A stretch of 34,923 nucleotides of DNA from Bacteroidales bacterium (GTDB lineage: Bacteria > Bacteroidota > Bacteroidia > Bacteroidales > UBA3824), in NCBI GenBank assembly GCA_017412115.1, contig JAFPYR010000077.1:1-34923 (forward strand), written 5' to 3'. This document shows, one piece after another, positions 16,427 through 23,263 of the stretch. Each line of letters starts with the position of its first letter. The first letter of the stretch is position 1. The notes below the pieces were generated by a model, which made no database searches, was not told the DNA's origin, and was given only the letters and a program-made list of their open reading frames with translations. The translations under genes and the position numbers were made by a program.

Positions 16427-16783
16427 CTCTTGGCGCAAAGATAAATAATTTTCTATAACTGCAATAAATGTGTCAAGATTTTTGATAATTTCGTACTTGT
16501 AGCCCTGCGCCTCAACCTCTGCCTGCCACGTTTTTTGATGCGGAGATTGTCGCCCGGTCTCGGTCTTAAATTCGATACAAAGTCCGTGGAAATCTCTGTT
16601 AGGGACAAGCAGAATTGTGTCTGCAACTCCTTTTGTTACGCCCTCAGCTTTCATTATTCCTGCCTCTCTTGCATTGCGAAATCCGCCATTAGGCACGGCA
16701 AAAAAAAGCCGTGCCAACTTTGGATATTTATATCGAAAATATGAAAAACAATTTCTTTGTAATTGCGATTCTAAGTGCTGCAT
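16415..16783 (-). CDS. VRR-NUC domain nuclease
   Basis: This 122-residue protein is the usual length of standalone phage VRR-NUC proteins of the PD-(D/E)xK fold. The core is visible: AVPNGGFRNAREAGIMKAEG, then GVADTILLV (catalytic Asp), CIEFKTETGRQSPHQ (E-x-K followed by the family QSxHQ), and a C-terminal helix. Phage members act on branched or nicked DNA, for example as junction resolvases before packaging. It ends within the late promoter region, and its last codons contain the dyad at 16412-16426. It follows the lysis pair by 12 bases. Confidence 0.88.
   Translation of the reverse strand: MQHLESQLQRNCFSYFRYKYPKLARLFFAVPNGGFRNAREAGIMKAEGVTKGVADTILLVPNRDFHGLCIEFKTETGRQSPHQKTWQAEVEAQGYKYEIIKNLDTFIAVIENYLSLRQETLK
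16436..16464 (-). promoter_or_regulatory. Probable late promoter inside the VRR-NUC gene
   Basis: On the minus strand TATCTTTG (16443-16436) is a perfect TAnnTTTG box, with TTG at 16464-16462 eighteen bases upstream. A start near 16431 would transcribe the PLD-like, methyltransferase, terminase and head genes. The weaker upstream box suggests activator dependence or lower strength. Confidence 0.55.
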
Positions 16784-16795
16784 TGTTTTATTGTT

Positions 16796-17188
16796 TTATT
16801 TTTTTTCTATTGTAATCGTGGTCGGGACAAGCTGATCTTTCCACATAAATTTTGCGTTGTCAGAAATGAGTTTGGAAACGTCATCGGCGGTGCGTAACCC
16901 TTGAGTAATTGCTGCGGTTCTGATACACTCTCGCCCTTTCGGGTAGATTTTACGCCCTGTTTTAGATTCGTATTCCCGGCACGCTTCTTCGATGAAGTCG
17001 TTGTCGGTGGCGTGGCTGTTTGTTGACCCGCTAACAAAGTACAAAATGAATATTAACACCGCGAGCGTGGCGATGGTCTGCCAAAACTCGCGACGGACTC
17101 TGGTGTAGTTTAACTTCCATTTTCGCAAGGTCATATTTGCGATGTGGAAGTTTTTTATTCTTTCGATGATTGATTGTAACGCTGTCAT
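16796..17188 (-). CDS. One-transmembrane protein, possible lysis accessory
   Basis: This 130-residue protein has a basic N-terminal part (residues 1-35), a hydrophobic helix FWQTIATLAVLIFILYFVSG (35-54) and a soluble C-terminal region with two cysteines (ACREY, GRECI). Its ATG overlaps the amidase stop (ATGA at 17185-17188), so the two are translated together. By context it may be a holin- or spanin-like partner of the endolysin, but it matches no lysis family I recognise. A lipobox is not evident. The topology is uncertain. Confidence 0.65.
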   Translation of the reverse strand: MTALQSIIERIKNFHIANMTLRKWKLNYTRVRREFWQTIATLAVLIFILYFVSGSTNSHATDNDFIEEACREYESKTGRKIYPKGRECIRTAAITQGLRTADDVSKLISDNAKFMWKDQLVPTTITIEKK

Positions 17189-17832
17189 AACTCTTGTCTA
17201 AATTTTTTAATGTCAAACATTTTGCCGCAACAATCTGTAACGTTATTTGGCGAATAGATTGTAAGTTCGCCGTGTGCAAGAACGTTACTTGCTTCTAATT
17301 TATATTTTTTTAGCAACCACCGGCAAAGTCGCAAGGCTGTTTTCCTTTGCACCTCCGGCACAGGATAGTCGTTAAAATTCCCCGCGAGGCATACGGCAAT
17401 GGCGTTGTCGTTGCAACCGTAGGCGTGGGGAACGCGTTCTTCGAGCGGGCGGAGTTGGTATATTGTGCCGTCTGGCATCACTAAAAAGTGATATGCAACA
17501 TTACCGAACTTTTGGAATTGATACTTCGCTAAATCGTAAACCTTAATTTTTGCGTTGCCTGCGGTGTGATGAATGGCTATCATCTCAACTTGCATCGTGC
17601 GCTTGCCTCCTGTGGCGAATGCCGCTGTTAAGTCCTGAAAATTAACCGCAACATCGTTATCCGTGTAACGGTTCGACGTCATTTCGCGATTACCGAAGTT
17701 GTAAAAAATAACAAGCAAGGCGAGGGTGCTGCCGATAGCGATTGTAAGCGCTTTCCAATTCTCGCGCACCCAAAGATACGCCACTTTTGGGAGGTAAATA
17801 ATGAGCAATATCGCTGTGATGTAGTTATTCAT
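17185..17832 (-). CDS. Membrane-anchored N-acetylmuramoyl-L-alanine amidase (endolysin)
   Basis: This 215-residue protein is an amidase_2 (T7 lysozyme-like) that cuts the bond between muramic acid and L-alanine in peptidoglycan. Zinc ligands match T7 lysozyme: H88/H89 in IAIHHTAG, H187 in VLAHGEL and C201/C202 in NNVTDCCG. The fold motifs AYHFLVMPDGTIYQLR and NDNAIAVCLAGNF are also present. Unlike T7 lysozyme, it has two hydrophobic stretches at residues 4-21 and 27-45. These suggest membrane anchoring or a signal-arrest mode of export, which would reduce dependence on a classical holin. It is coupled to the one-TM protein downstream. The start at 17832 follows an AT-rich leader with the -7-like box TATATTTG. 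Confidence 0.88.
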   Translation of the reverse strand: MNNYITAILLIIYLPKVAYLWVRENWKALTIAIGSTLALLVIFYNFGNREMTSNRYTDNDVAVNFQDLTAAFATGGKRTMQVEMIAIHHTAGNAKIKVYDLAKYQFQKFGNVAYHFLVMPDGTIYQLRPLEERVPHAYGCNDNAIAVCLAGNFNDYPVPEVQRKTALRLCRWLLKKYKLEASNVLAHGELTIYSPNNVTDCCGKMFDIKKFRQEL

Positions 17833-17886
17833 GGTGGTCTTTGTTTTTTCGGCACAAATATAAACATTAATTTAGTTATATAAAAA

Positions 17887-17909
17887 TTATTTTAATGTTT
17901 TTAAAATAA
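17887..17909. repeat. AT dyad TTATTTTAA / TTAAAATAA upstream of the amidase
   Basis: TTATTTTAA (17887-17895) and TTAAAATAA (17901-17909) form a perfect 9-bp inverted repeat with a 5-bp centre that overlaps the stop codon of the adenine methylase-like gene. It contains an ATTAAAATAAT core of the dispersed element. A TATATTTG box for the amidase lies at 17862-17855 on the minus strand, without a clear upstream TTTG. Confidence 0.5.
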
Positions 17910-18737
17910 TGATAATTGTATTATTTTTTCTTTTTTTTGTGCTGCCGGTGCTGGTGCTTTTTTTTGCGGCTCATTTTTCGCTGCGATTTTTGGTTGTGAA
18001 GTTGATTTCTCAACCACCGGGGATTGCGGATATCCGCCTTTTGCAAGTCGTTTTGCAAAATGTGCGTATGCGAATATGTAGGCAGGGGTGAACCAATTTT
18101 CTGAATATTCGAGCAAAAGTGCATCGCCTCTCCTTACAACTGCCGGAACTCCCAATAATGAAAGCACGAGGTATGTCATGTGGACGCACCGTGCATCAAT
18201 ATCCCCGCAGTCAACAAATACGTTCCACGCATAGTTAATTTTTTGCCGGTGGAGTTCCTCAATGGCTGCAACGATGAGCCCTCCGCCGCCGCAGGTCGGT
18301 TCGTGGAGTGTGATTATGTTGTCCGGGTCTGCTGCAAGTTTCGCCTTAATACCGAGTGAATCCAGCCCGCACAATGCTATAACCTTGGAAACGTGGTACG
18401 GCGTAAAAAACTGACCGAGATTTGAGTTCGAGGTTTTTGATTCCATATAAATCTCTCCTGCCCAGTCCGCAAATGCGGCGTTGCCGTCCACCGCTTTTGC
18501 AATTTCGTTTTGGAAAATTGCGAGTGCTTGTCCAAATTTCTGTAATTGCTCCGGCTTGTAGTGTTTCGCCGTCTGCAAATATCGTTCTTCGTATTGTTCG
18601 CGAATCGTCGGTCGCAAGTCTACCGTATTTCTTATCGCGATTGCGCTTAACTCGAAAAAGTCCGACACAATCTCGTAATAGGACCGGTCGTAAACCATCG
18701 AGTTAAATATGTCACTGATTTGTTTTTTGTAATTCAT
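17901..18737 (-). CDS. N6-adenine DNA methylase-like protein without the NPPY motif
   Basis: This is a 278-residue protein from the ATG at 18735-18737 (MNYKKQISDIF). An in-frame ATG ten codons earlier overlaps the previous gene and is less likely. It resembles the N6_Mtase family: LGQFFTPYHVSKVIALCGL (motif X) and ITLHEPTCGGGGLIVAAIEEL (motif I), then the SAM-pocket residues VDCGDIDARCVHM. The catalytic (N/D)PPY is missing; the region reads GDALLLEYSENWFTPAY. Phages often encode such truncated forms, so activity is doubtful. The C-terminus is a Lys/Pro/Ala-rich linker ending QLSLF, the classical beta-clamp-binding pentapeptide, which suggests tethering to the replication fork. Confidence 0.78.
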   Translation of the reverse strand: MNYKKQISDIFNSMVYDRSYYEIVSDFFELSAIAIRNTVDLRPTIREQYEERYLQTAKHYKPEQLQKFGQALAIFQNEIAKAVDGNAAFADWAGEIYMESKTSNSNLGQFFTPYHVSKVIALCGLDSLGIKAKLAADPDNIITLHEPTCGGGGLIVAAIEELHRQKINYAWNVFVDCGDIDARCVHMTYLVLSLLGVPAVVRRGDALLLEYSENWFTPAYIFAYAHFAKRLAKGGYPQSPVVEKSTSQPKIAAKNEPQKKAPAPAAQKKEKIIQLSLF

Positions 18738-18759
18738 TATTTTTGTTGATTGTTTAATT

Positions 18760-19362
18760 TTATTCATTTCGGAAAATCATTCCGAGTTTTGTCGCTTGCT
18801 GCTCCATTTTCAGGCTTCGCTGTGTTTCTGAGGTGATAATTGCCAACATTCCGCCTCTGCCTTGAATATTGTATTTTCGTCTATTTCGCAAATAACAACG
18901 GATTTTAATTAACCGTTGATTTTTATCCGGGTCAGGGTGTTTAGCAAATATAAATCTTGTTTTTCTCTCCCTCCCCCAGTTGAGGCGGATTTCGTCTGCC
19001 TTGCGTGTTCGCTCCCATGTCGCTTTTCGCCTTGTGTTTATTTCCGCGATTTGTTCGGGCGTTTTCCCTGCAAATGGATTGCCGCCTTTCTGAAAGCAGC
19101 ATTTTGGATTCCTGTTTTGATTGGCTTGCTGCCGTCGGCGTTCTTTTGCTTCTTCGTCTTCGTTTGCAATTGCAAGTTGCGCGTGTGCCACTGCGTTTGC
19201 TTGTGTTTTTTTCATAAACTCTTTTGTTTTTTTTAAGCCAAGTTCACGGGCGAGGCGGTGGAGGTACGACAGCGAAATATGGAGCATTGCCTCAATTTCG
19301 TCATTCTTAGTGTGCTTAAAGTGGCGGATAAGCCACTGGGTTTGCGTGTCGGTGAGTTTCAT
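18760..19362 (-). CDS. HTH DNA-binding protein of unknown role
   Basis: This 200-residue protein has an N-terminal helix-turn-helix at about residues 18-43 (NDEIEAMLHISLSYLHRLAR). A long basic helix follows (about 45-80), then a cysteine pair and GGNPFAGKTPEQIAEINTRRK, and a basic C-terminal half. The GNPF..GKT segment resembles DNA-associated phage proteins also found near terminases and methyltransferases. It lies between the cytosine methyltransferase and the adenine methylase-like gene, and its stop overlaps the latter's alternative start. Regulation of late or modification genes is possible, but no target can be seen. Confidence 0.65.
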   Translation of the reverse strand: MKLTDTQTQWLIRHFKHTKNDEIEAMLHISLSYLHRLARELGLKKTKEFMKKTQANAVAHAQLAIANEDEEAKERRRQQANQNRNPKCCFQKGGNPFAGKTPEQIAEINTRRKATWERTRKADEIRLNWGRERKTRFIFAKHPDPDKNQRLIKIRCYLRNRRKYNIQGRGGMLAIITSETQRSLKMEQQATKLGMIFRNE

Positions 19363-19373
19363 TGCTTTAAGTT

Positions 19374-20567
19374 TTAAAATAATTCACGTTGTTGCGTCTC
19401 GCTTTCTCGGTTGATAAACATTTTTCGGAAAATATCGACAAGTACGCCGACGCAGATGCTGTTGCCCGCGAGTTTGTATTGCTGCGAGTTGCTTATCCCT
19501 GCGGCTTGGATTTTGTCGATGTCGCTGTCTGAAACGTCCATTAGTCTGAAACATTCGCGAGGGGTAAGTTTGCGGATGCGGTCGCCCAGTTTAGCGCAGT
19601 GCGGTGCTTTGTAGTCGGACGCCCTCAGTGCGGGCGACTTCTCTGTGTCCCACTTGTCTTTAAATTCGAGCGCATGGGATATTGGATTCACTGATACTCC
19701 GCCAAAATCGGCAAGGATTTTCGGTTGCAAGTTGCCACCCTCGCAGCAATTTAGGGTGGGGGATATGCCGTCGGGCGAATAGACGCGCCGTGTGGATTCG
19801 TGCGTCTTGCCCCATTTGTCGGATGTCAGTCGTCCAACACAAACACATTTTGGGTCTTTCCAATCTCTCGCAGTCAAGGTGTCGCACCATTGTTTTTCTT
19901 GGAGTCTGCGCTTATTCTGGATGTAGCTGCTGGATTGGTAACTTTCGATTTGCGCGTCCGTCAGAAAATACCTTTCATCGACGGTTTTCTCCAAAACATT
20001 GATAATGCTGCGTTTCAATGGTTTGGGTCTCGGAAAAAAGAACGGCTCTTTGTTGAGGGTCGAAACAACAAAAACGCGTTCTCGGTTTTGCGGGATGTTG
20101 TAGTTTTTAGCGTTGAGGACTTTCGTTAAATTCTTGTATCCGTATTTTTCGATGGTGTGCATCCACCGCAATAAAAGCGGTTTGAACTTGTGCGAAACGA
20201 GCGCGGCGACGTTTTCCATCAAGAGCCATTTGGGTCTCTTGGTTGCAATGGCTTTTTCGACTTCCCATAAAAGGCTTGACCTTGTGCCGCTGCCTTTTTC
20301 GCCGCCTTGTTGAAGCCCTGCGATTGAGAAGTCTTGGCAAGGCGACGAATATGTCAAAAGGTCGAAGTCAGGGACGGCGTTCCAATCAATTTTGGTGATG
20401 TCGCCAAAATTGCGGTTTGCGTATTGTGGGTAGAGCGCATCGTGTGCCTTGATGGCGTACTTGTCTATTTCGCTCCAGCCTACAAGGTCGTACTCTATGC
20501 CGAGGCGGTCGAGGGCGAGACATTGACTGTCGTAGCCTGAAAATGTTGTGAATACTTTTAAAGGCAT
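19374..20567 (-). CDS. DNA (cytosine-5)-methyltransferase
   Basis: This is a 397-residue protein from the ATG at 20565-20567, which lies inside a dyad element. An upstream in-frame extension of 18 residues is basic and poorly conserved-looking. All key motifs are present: I (FTTFSGYDSQ), IV with the catalytic cysteine C77 (TYSSPCQDFS), VI (MENVAAL), VIII (QNRERVFVV) and X (QQYKLAGNSICV). The target recognition region lies around residues 200-300. It methylates cytosine in a specific sequence that cannot be read from the protein. No partner restriction enzyme is present, so host-restriction avoidance is likely. It ends RELF. Confidence 0.93.
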   Translation of the reverse strand: MPLKVFTTFSGYDSQCLALDRLGIEYDLVGWSEIDKYAIKAHDALYPQYANRNFGDITKIDWNAVPDFDLLTYSSPCQDFSIAGLQQGGEKGSGTRSSLLWEVEKAIATKRPKWLLMENVAALVSHKFKPLLLRWMHTIEKYGYKNLTKVLNAKNYNIPQNRERVFVVSTLNKEPFFFPRPKPLKRSIINVLEKTVDERYFLTDAQIESYQSSSYIQNKRRLQEKQWCDTLTARDWKDPKCVCVGRLTSDKWGKTHESTRRVYSPDGISPTLNCCEGGNLQPKILADFGGVSVNPISHALEFKDKWDTEKSPALRASDYKAPHCAKLGDRIRKLTPRECFRLMDVSDSDIDKIQAAGISNSQQYKLAGNSICVGVLVDIFRKMFINRESETQQRELF

Positions 20568-20577
20568 TATTTTAATG
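20565..20577. repeat. CATTATTTTAATG at the cytosine methyltransferase start
   Basis: CATTATTTTAATG is the 13-bp core of the dispersed dyad. Its minus-strand ATG is the start codon of the methyltransferase. A protein bound here would cover the initiation site. Confidence 0.55.
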
Positions 20578-20592
20578 TTTTTGTGGTTTGAA

Positions 20593-20895
20593 TTATTTAA
20601 TTTTATATTTTTTTTTGACACTCAACAATGCTCTTTCAAACCTTGTTACAAGTGCATTAATGACTTGGATTGCGTATTGTGCATTATTCACATACCTCAT
20701 TCCTGTCCTCCCAAAACAATGTAAAGGGAGGGCTGATGAATAAAATATCGAATTTGAGCACGGGACAATTGTGATAAAAAGTTCCATCCTCCCGACTTTG
20801 CGTTTCATCCCTCGTGTAGTTGTCGGTGTCCTGCGGTCTGCAAACCCCTTTGAATAGCAGAATTTTGCAACCTCTGTAAGTTCTTGCTGTGTCAT
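20593..20895 (-). CDS. Small protein of uncertain frame
   Basis: The frame from the ATG at 20893-20895 (MTQQELTEVAKFCYSKGFAD) has 100 codons. Its first 20 residues look like a real phage protein, but from about residue 22 the composition becomes unusual. The -1 frame over the same DNA reads DTDNYTRDETQSREDGTFYH and ends VCE, which looks more protein-like. The sequence A-AAG-GGG at 20851-20845 has the form of a -1 slippery site, so a frameshift product of about 71 residues is possible. A third option is a short ORF starting MRYVNNAQYAIQ behind GGGAGG. It starts four bases after the DnaC-like gene. No function is recognised. Confidence 0.4.
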   Translation of the reverse strand: MTQQELTEVAKFCYSKGFADRRTPTTTRGMKRKVGRMELFITIVPCSNSIFYSSALPLHCFGRTGMRYVNNAQYAIQVINALVTRFERALLSVKKKYKIK

Positions 20896-20899
20896 AATT

Positions 20900-21451
20900 T
20901 TAACTCCTGTAACTTGTTTGTGAAAAAATAATTTTTTGCTGCATTTCGTTGCAGCGATCGGCGATGCGTTCGCCGTAATAATCCGAAAATGCCGCATCTG
21001 ACAAATTCGTTGTAAAGATTGTAACAAGTTTTTTGTCGTAACGTGCATAAAACATTTCGCGGACCGGCTGCATCTTGTTACCATAAACCACGACTTCATT
21101 GGGTTCAGTCCCGAGGTCGTCGATAATAAGCCATTTGTGGCGGTGAATTACGTTGTTGAATGTTTCCGGATCTGAAACTGCGAGTTTAACAAGGTCGTTA
21201 GCGGTGTAAAACGTCATCATTTGCCGCTGGTGCGTTTTGTCAAACCAGTTTTTTACGGCTTTCAGCATGGTCGATTTACCGTTGCCGATATAGCCGGCAA
21301 TTCTCAACCACGGGCGGCGATTTGTCTGCTGAAACCACGAACAGATTTTGTTGATGTTGGTGTTTAGCATAATTTCGTCTTTAATCGCCTTTTTTGAGGC
21401 AAATACAAGGCTTTTATACTCGTCCCTTATAATTTTTGGGAATAATCCCAA
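20900..21451 (-). CDS. DnaC-like replicative helicase loader ATPase
   Basis: This protein is about 183 residues from the TTG at 21449-21451; no upstream ATG is available in frame. It is a AAA+ ATPase of the DnaC/DnaI type. Walker A is AGYIGNGKSTML (around 53-64), Walker B is WLIIDDLGTE (about 107), and sensor-like TIFTTNLSD (about 145) and the arginine region GERIADRCNEM follow. It loads the host DnaB helicase at the phage origin together with the initiator upstream. It is shorter than E. coli DnaC at the N-terminus, so partner contacts may differ. The reading frame is the same as that of the initiator gene, thirteen codons after its TGA stop. Confidence 0.85.
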   Translation of the reverse strand: MGLFPKIIRDEYKSLVFASKKAIKDEIMLNTNINKICSWFQQTNRRPWLRIAGYIGNGKSTMLKAVKNWFDKTHQRQMMTFYTANDLVKLAVSDPETFNNVIHRHKWLIIDDLGTEPNEVVVYGNKMQPVREMFYARYDKKLVTIFTTNLSDAAFSDYYGERIADRCNEMQQKIIFSQTSYRS

Positions 21452-21487
21452 ATATTTAAATTTTCCGCTTTTTTCGGGGTTACTCCG

Positions 21488-22315
21488 TCAGAACTCGTCT
21501 GGGCGGATATTGTTTGTAGGTTCAAGGCTCGCGTGGCGAGTTGTCCCTTTTTGTCTGTTGTTATAATTTCCATTGCTGTTGCTGTTTTTGTCCTGTTTTC
21601 CTTTAATATTCCATTTTATCGCTGCGGCTCGCCAATTTTTTAATGGTCTGCCGTTGCTCTCCCAGCCTGTCGATTCATAATGGGCGACAAATAATTCCGG
21701 GTTTACGTCCGTTAAACCGTTCATTATGCAAAAGTCTGAAACTTGTTGCACCGTTGGCGGTTCAAACTCTTTTTCTTTTTGCGCGGAACTTTTTTCTTTT
21801 TCTGTTGTTTCGGTTTCTAAGTCGGAAGTCTCCGGCTGTCCGTTTTGGGAAAAAGTTTTTTCGTTTTCCTCGCGCGCGCGCGTAAGAGAGAGAGTATTAT
21901 TATTGTTTATTGTTAATTGTTTAGTTGTTGTTATTGGTTTGTTATTGGTTTGTTGTTTGTTTGTTATTGGTTTGTTGTTCGTTTGTTGTTGCGTTGGGTC
22001 GTAGTCTTGATAAATGGTGAAATTACAGATAGTTATGAGTGTGAATTGGTTTGTTGTTTTTGTTGTAATTTCTCCACCATCTTGCAAGCGTTTGAGTGCA
22101 GTGCGCACTTGCTGGGTTGTTAGGTGCAGAGCCTCAGTTAAGTGTTGGACGCTCGTTACGAGTTGCCCGCGCTTGATTTCGATTCCTTGCCACTTCTTAT
22201 CCTCTATGTTGGCGGAGAGGAGGATGTATAGCCAAAGTTTGACCATCTCCGCCTTGTCGAACCACTGCCAATCGAGGAGTTTGCGGCTGAGTAATATCCA
22301 TCCGTTTCCATTCAT
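21488..22315 (-). CDS. DnaD-like phage replication initiator
   Basis: This 275-residue protein has an N-terminal winged helix: WILLSRKLLDWQWF, then LWLYILLSANIED and a second helix LTTQQVRTALKRLQDGG (residues 7-85). It is the phage replisome-organiser type. The middle (about 105-190) is low complexity, rich in Gln, Asn, Thr, Lys and Glu, and contains two 11-residue repeats (QQTNNKPITNK). The C-terminal part has PELFVAHYESTGW and PLKNWRAAAIKWN, as in DnaD-like C-termini. The central repeat region corresponds to six 11-bp DNA iterons, so the gene probably contains its own origin. It precedes the helicase loader directly. Confidence 0.83.
   Translation of the reverse strand: MNGNGWILLSRKLLDWQWFDKAEMVKLWLYILLSANIEDKKWQGIEIKRGQLVTSVQHLTEALHLTTQQVRTALKRLQDGGEITTKTTNQFTLITICNFTIYQDYDPTQQQTNNKPITNKQQTNNKPITTTKQLTINNNNTLSLTRAREENEKTFSQNGQPETSDLETETTEKEKSSAQKEKEFEPPTVQQVSDFCIMNGLTDVNPELFVAHYESTGWESNGRPLKNWRAAAIKWNIKGKQDKNSNSNGNYNNRQKGTTRHASLEPTNNIRPDEF
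21931..21996. repeat. Six tandem 11-bp iterons; probable replication origin
   Basis: On the plus strand six consecutive 11-bp units begin at 21931, 21942, 21953, 21964, 21975 and 21986. Three (21931, 21942, 21964) are identical TTATTGGTTTG. The other three are TTGTTTGTTTG, TTGTTCGTTTG and TTGTTGCGTTG. The period is about one helical turn. A very AT-rich stretch (about 21893-21922) flanks them, as a melting region would. They lie inside the initiator gene, the arrangement of lambda O. Because 11 is not a multiple of three, the protein repeats only every 33 bp. Confidence 0.68.
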
Positions 22316-22316
22316 T

Positions 22317-22856
22317 TTAAATCTCTTTTAAAAGTTCGGGGTTGTCGTGGATGTTTCCGATGACGGTTGCCTTGTGGAACTGACAAGCATTAATTAAATC
22401 CTCTGTAATTAATCCTTTATCAGTACACAAAAGGAATTGTCCTCTGCGAAAAGTTACGACTTCGACCATTTCTAATGCTGGTGTCACGTAATTATTTGAA
22501 GTTTTGATTATATCTCCCTCATAGATTTCCTCACCGTTGCAGTCTTTCAGTCCTGTAAATTGGCAGACAGTGTCGGAAGAAACAGGAACATTATCATTGT
22601 CGAACACATTATGGTAGTCATCTTCTACGTCGCACTGTTTACAGAAGTCAGTAACGTACCATTCAAATTCTGATGATTGCTCAATGCAATTAACATTTAT
22701 AAAATGTTCAACTGTACATTCTCCAAGTCCAAAGGGTTCTACATAAGTTGTTTTTTGAGTGTAATATCCGTACACCCACTCAACATTGCCCTGTTCACCA
22801 TCGTCATATTTAAACGATAAGTTAATAGGTTTTGCTCTGAATTTAATTTTCCTCAT
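22317..22856 (-). CDS. YopX family protein
   Basis: This 179-residue protein has the family signature VCQFTGLKDCNGEEIYEGDI (about 97-116). The N-terminal MRKIKFRAKP and the ending VIGNIHDNPELL are also characteristic. YopX proteins are widespread in phages and prophages of Firmicutes and Bacteroidota; their role is unknown. The start has the usual KIKFRA beginning and is preceded by an A-rich leader. One base separates its stop from the initiator start, so it is in the early transcript. Cysteines around FCKQCDVEDDYHNVF could bind metal but no motif is complete. Confidence 0.87.
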   Translation of the reverse strand: MRKIKFRAKPINLSFKYDDGEQGNVEWVYGYYTQKTTYVEPFGLGECTVEHFINVNCIEQSSEFEWYVTDFCKQCDVEDDYHNVFDNDNVPVSSDTVCQFTGLKDCNGEEIYEGDIIKTSNNYVTPALEMVEVVTFRRGQFLLCTDKGLITEDLINACQFHKATVIGNIHDNPELLKEI

Positions 22857-22868
22857 TTTATTTGGAAT

Positions 22869-23069
22869 TTAATATAGATAAATATAAATATTTTGCAAAA
22901 TGAACATTATTAGTCCAAATGCTGCAACAAGTGTCCACGCACGGTAGCGATACTTGTATGAATCAGAGTCTCTATCTGTAAACATTATTCCAACAGCAAT
23001 AAATCCAGCTGTGAATAATATCCATCCTACTGTGAGGCAGAATACGAAGTTATCTTTCAATGCTTCCAT
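22869..23069 (-). CDS. Small two-transmembrane protein
   Basis: This is a 66-residue membrane protein. Hydrophobic helices lie at about residues 9-29 (VFCLTVGWILFTAGFIAVGI) and 44-65, joined by a short charged loop TDRDSDSYKYRYR. Small double-TM proteins of this kind occur in early phage regions. Roles such as superinfection exclusion or host membrane effects are known for some, but nothing here decides. It starts two bases before the end of the split gene downstream of 23466. Confidence 0.6.
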   Translation of the reverse strand: MEALKDNFVFCLTVGWILFTAGFIAVGIMFTDRDSDSYKYRYRAWTLVAAFGLIMFILQNIYIYLY

Positions 23070-23071
23070 TT

Positions 23072-23263
23072 TTACAATAAATTAGTTAAACAATATTTGA
23101 TTGCAGCTTCGGCTGCTTGTTCATAATTCGCAATGTTGGTATTTGTATATATTTCTTTATTTGTAGTTATATTTTCCACTACTGTGAAATAACATATTTG
23201 CCCATAATGTTTTTTTACTAAGATTGAATATGCAAGCCGTGTACTTCCCTTAGCCACTTGCAA
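23072..23263 (-). pseudogene. C-terminal part of a split phage protein (frame 2)
   Basis: The frame contains ILVKKHYGQICYFTVVEN and ends YEQAAEAAIKYCLTNLL. From memory this is the C-terminal half of a Bacteroidales phage protein whose N-terminal half ends APTLQMACKWLREVHGLHI. Here that half is in another frame (23218-23466). The residues encoded upstream of about 23232 in this frame (MQVAKGSTRLAYS) overlap the other ORF and are probably not part of the ancestral protein. Independent translation from the ATG at 23261-23263 cannot be ruled out. Confidence 0.6.

Noticed and set aside
17909..18091. Hydrophobic plus-strand ORF
   Set aside because: It is the antisense of the Lys-rich tail of the adenine methylase-like gene; T-rich codons give false membrane character and no promoter precedes it.
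21871..21882. CG alternating run as a Z-DNA or regulatory site
   Set aside because: It is short and falls within low-complexity coding sequence (the Arg/Ala codons) of the initiator gene.
21931..21996. CRISPR-like short repeats
   Set aside because: The units are 11 bp and contiguous with no spacers; they are iteron-like and within a coding gene.
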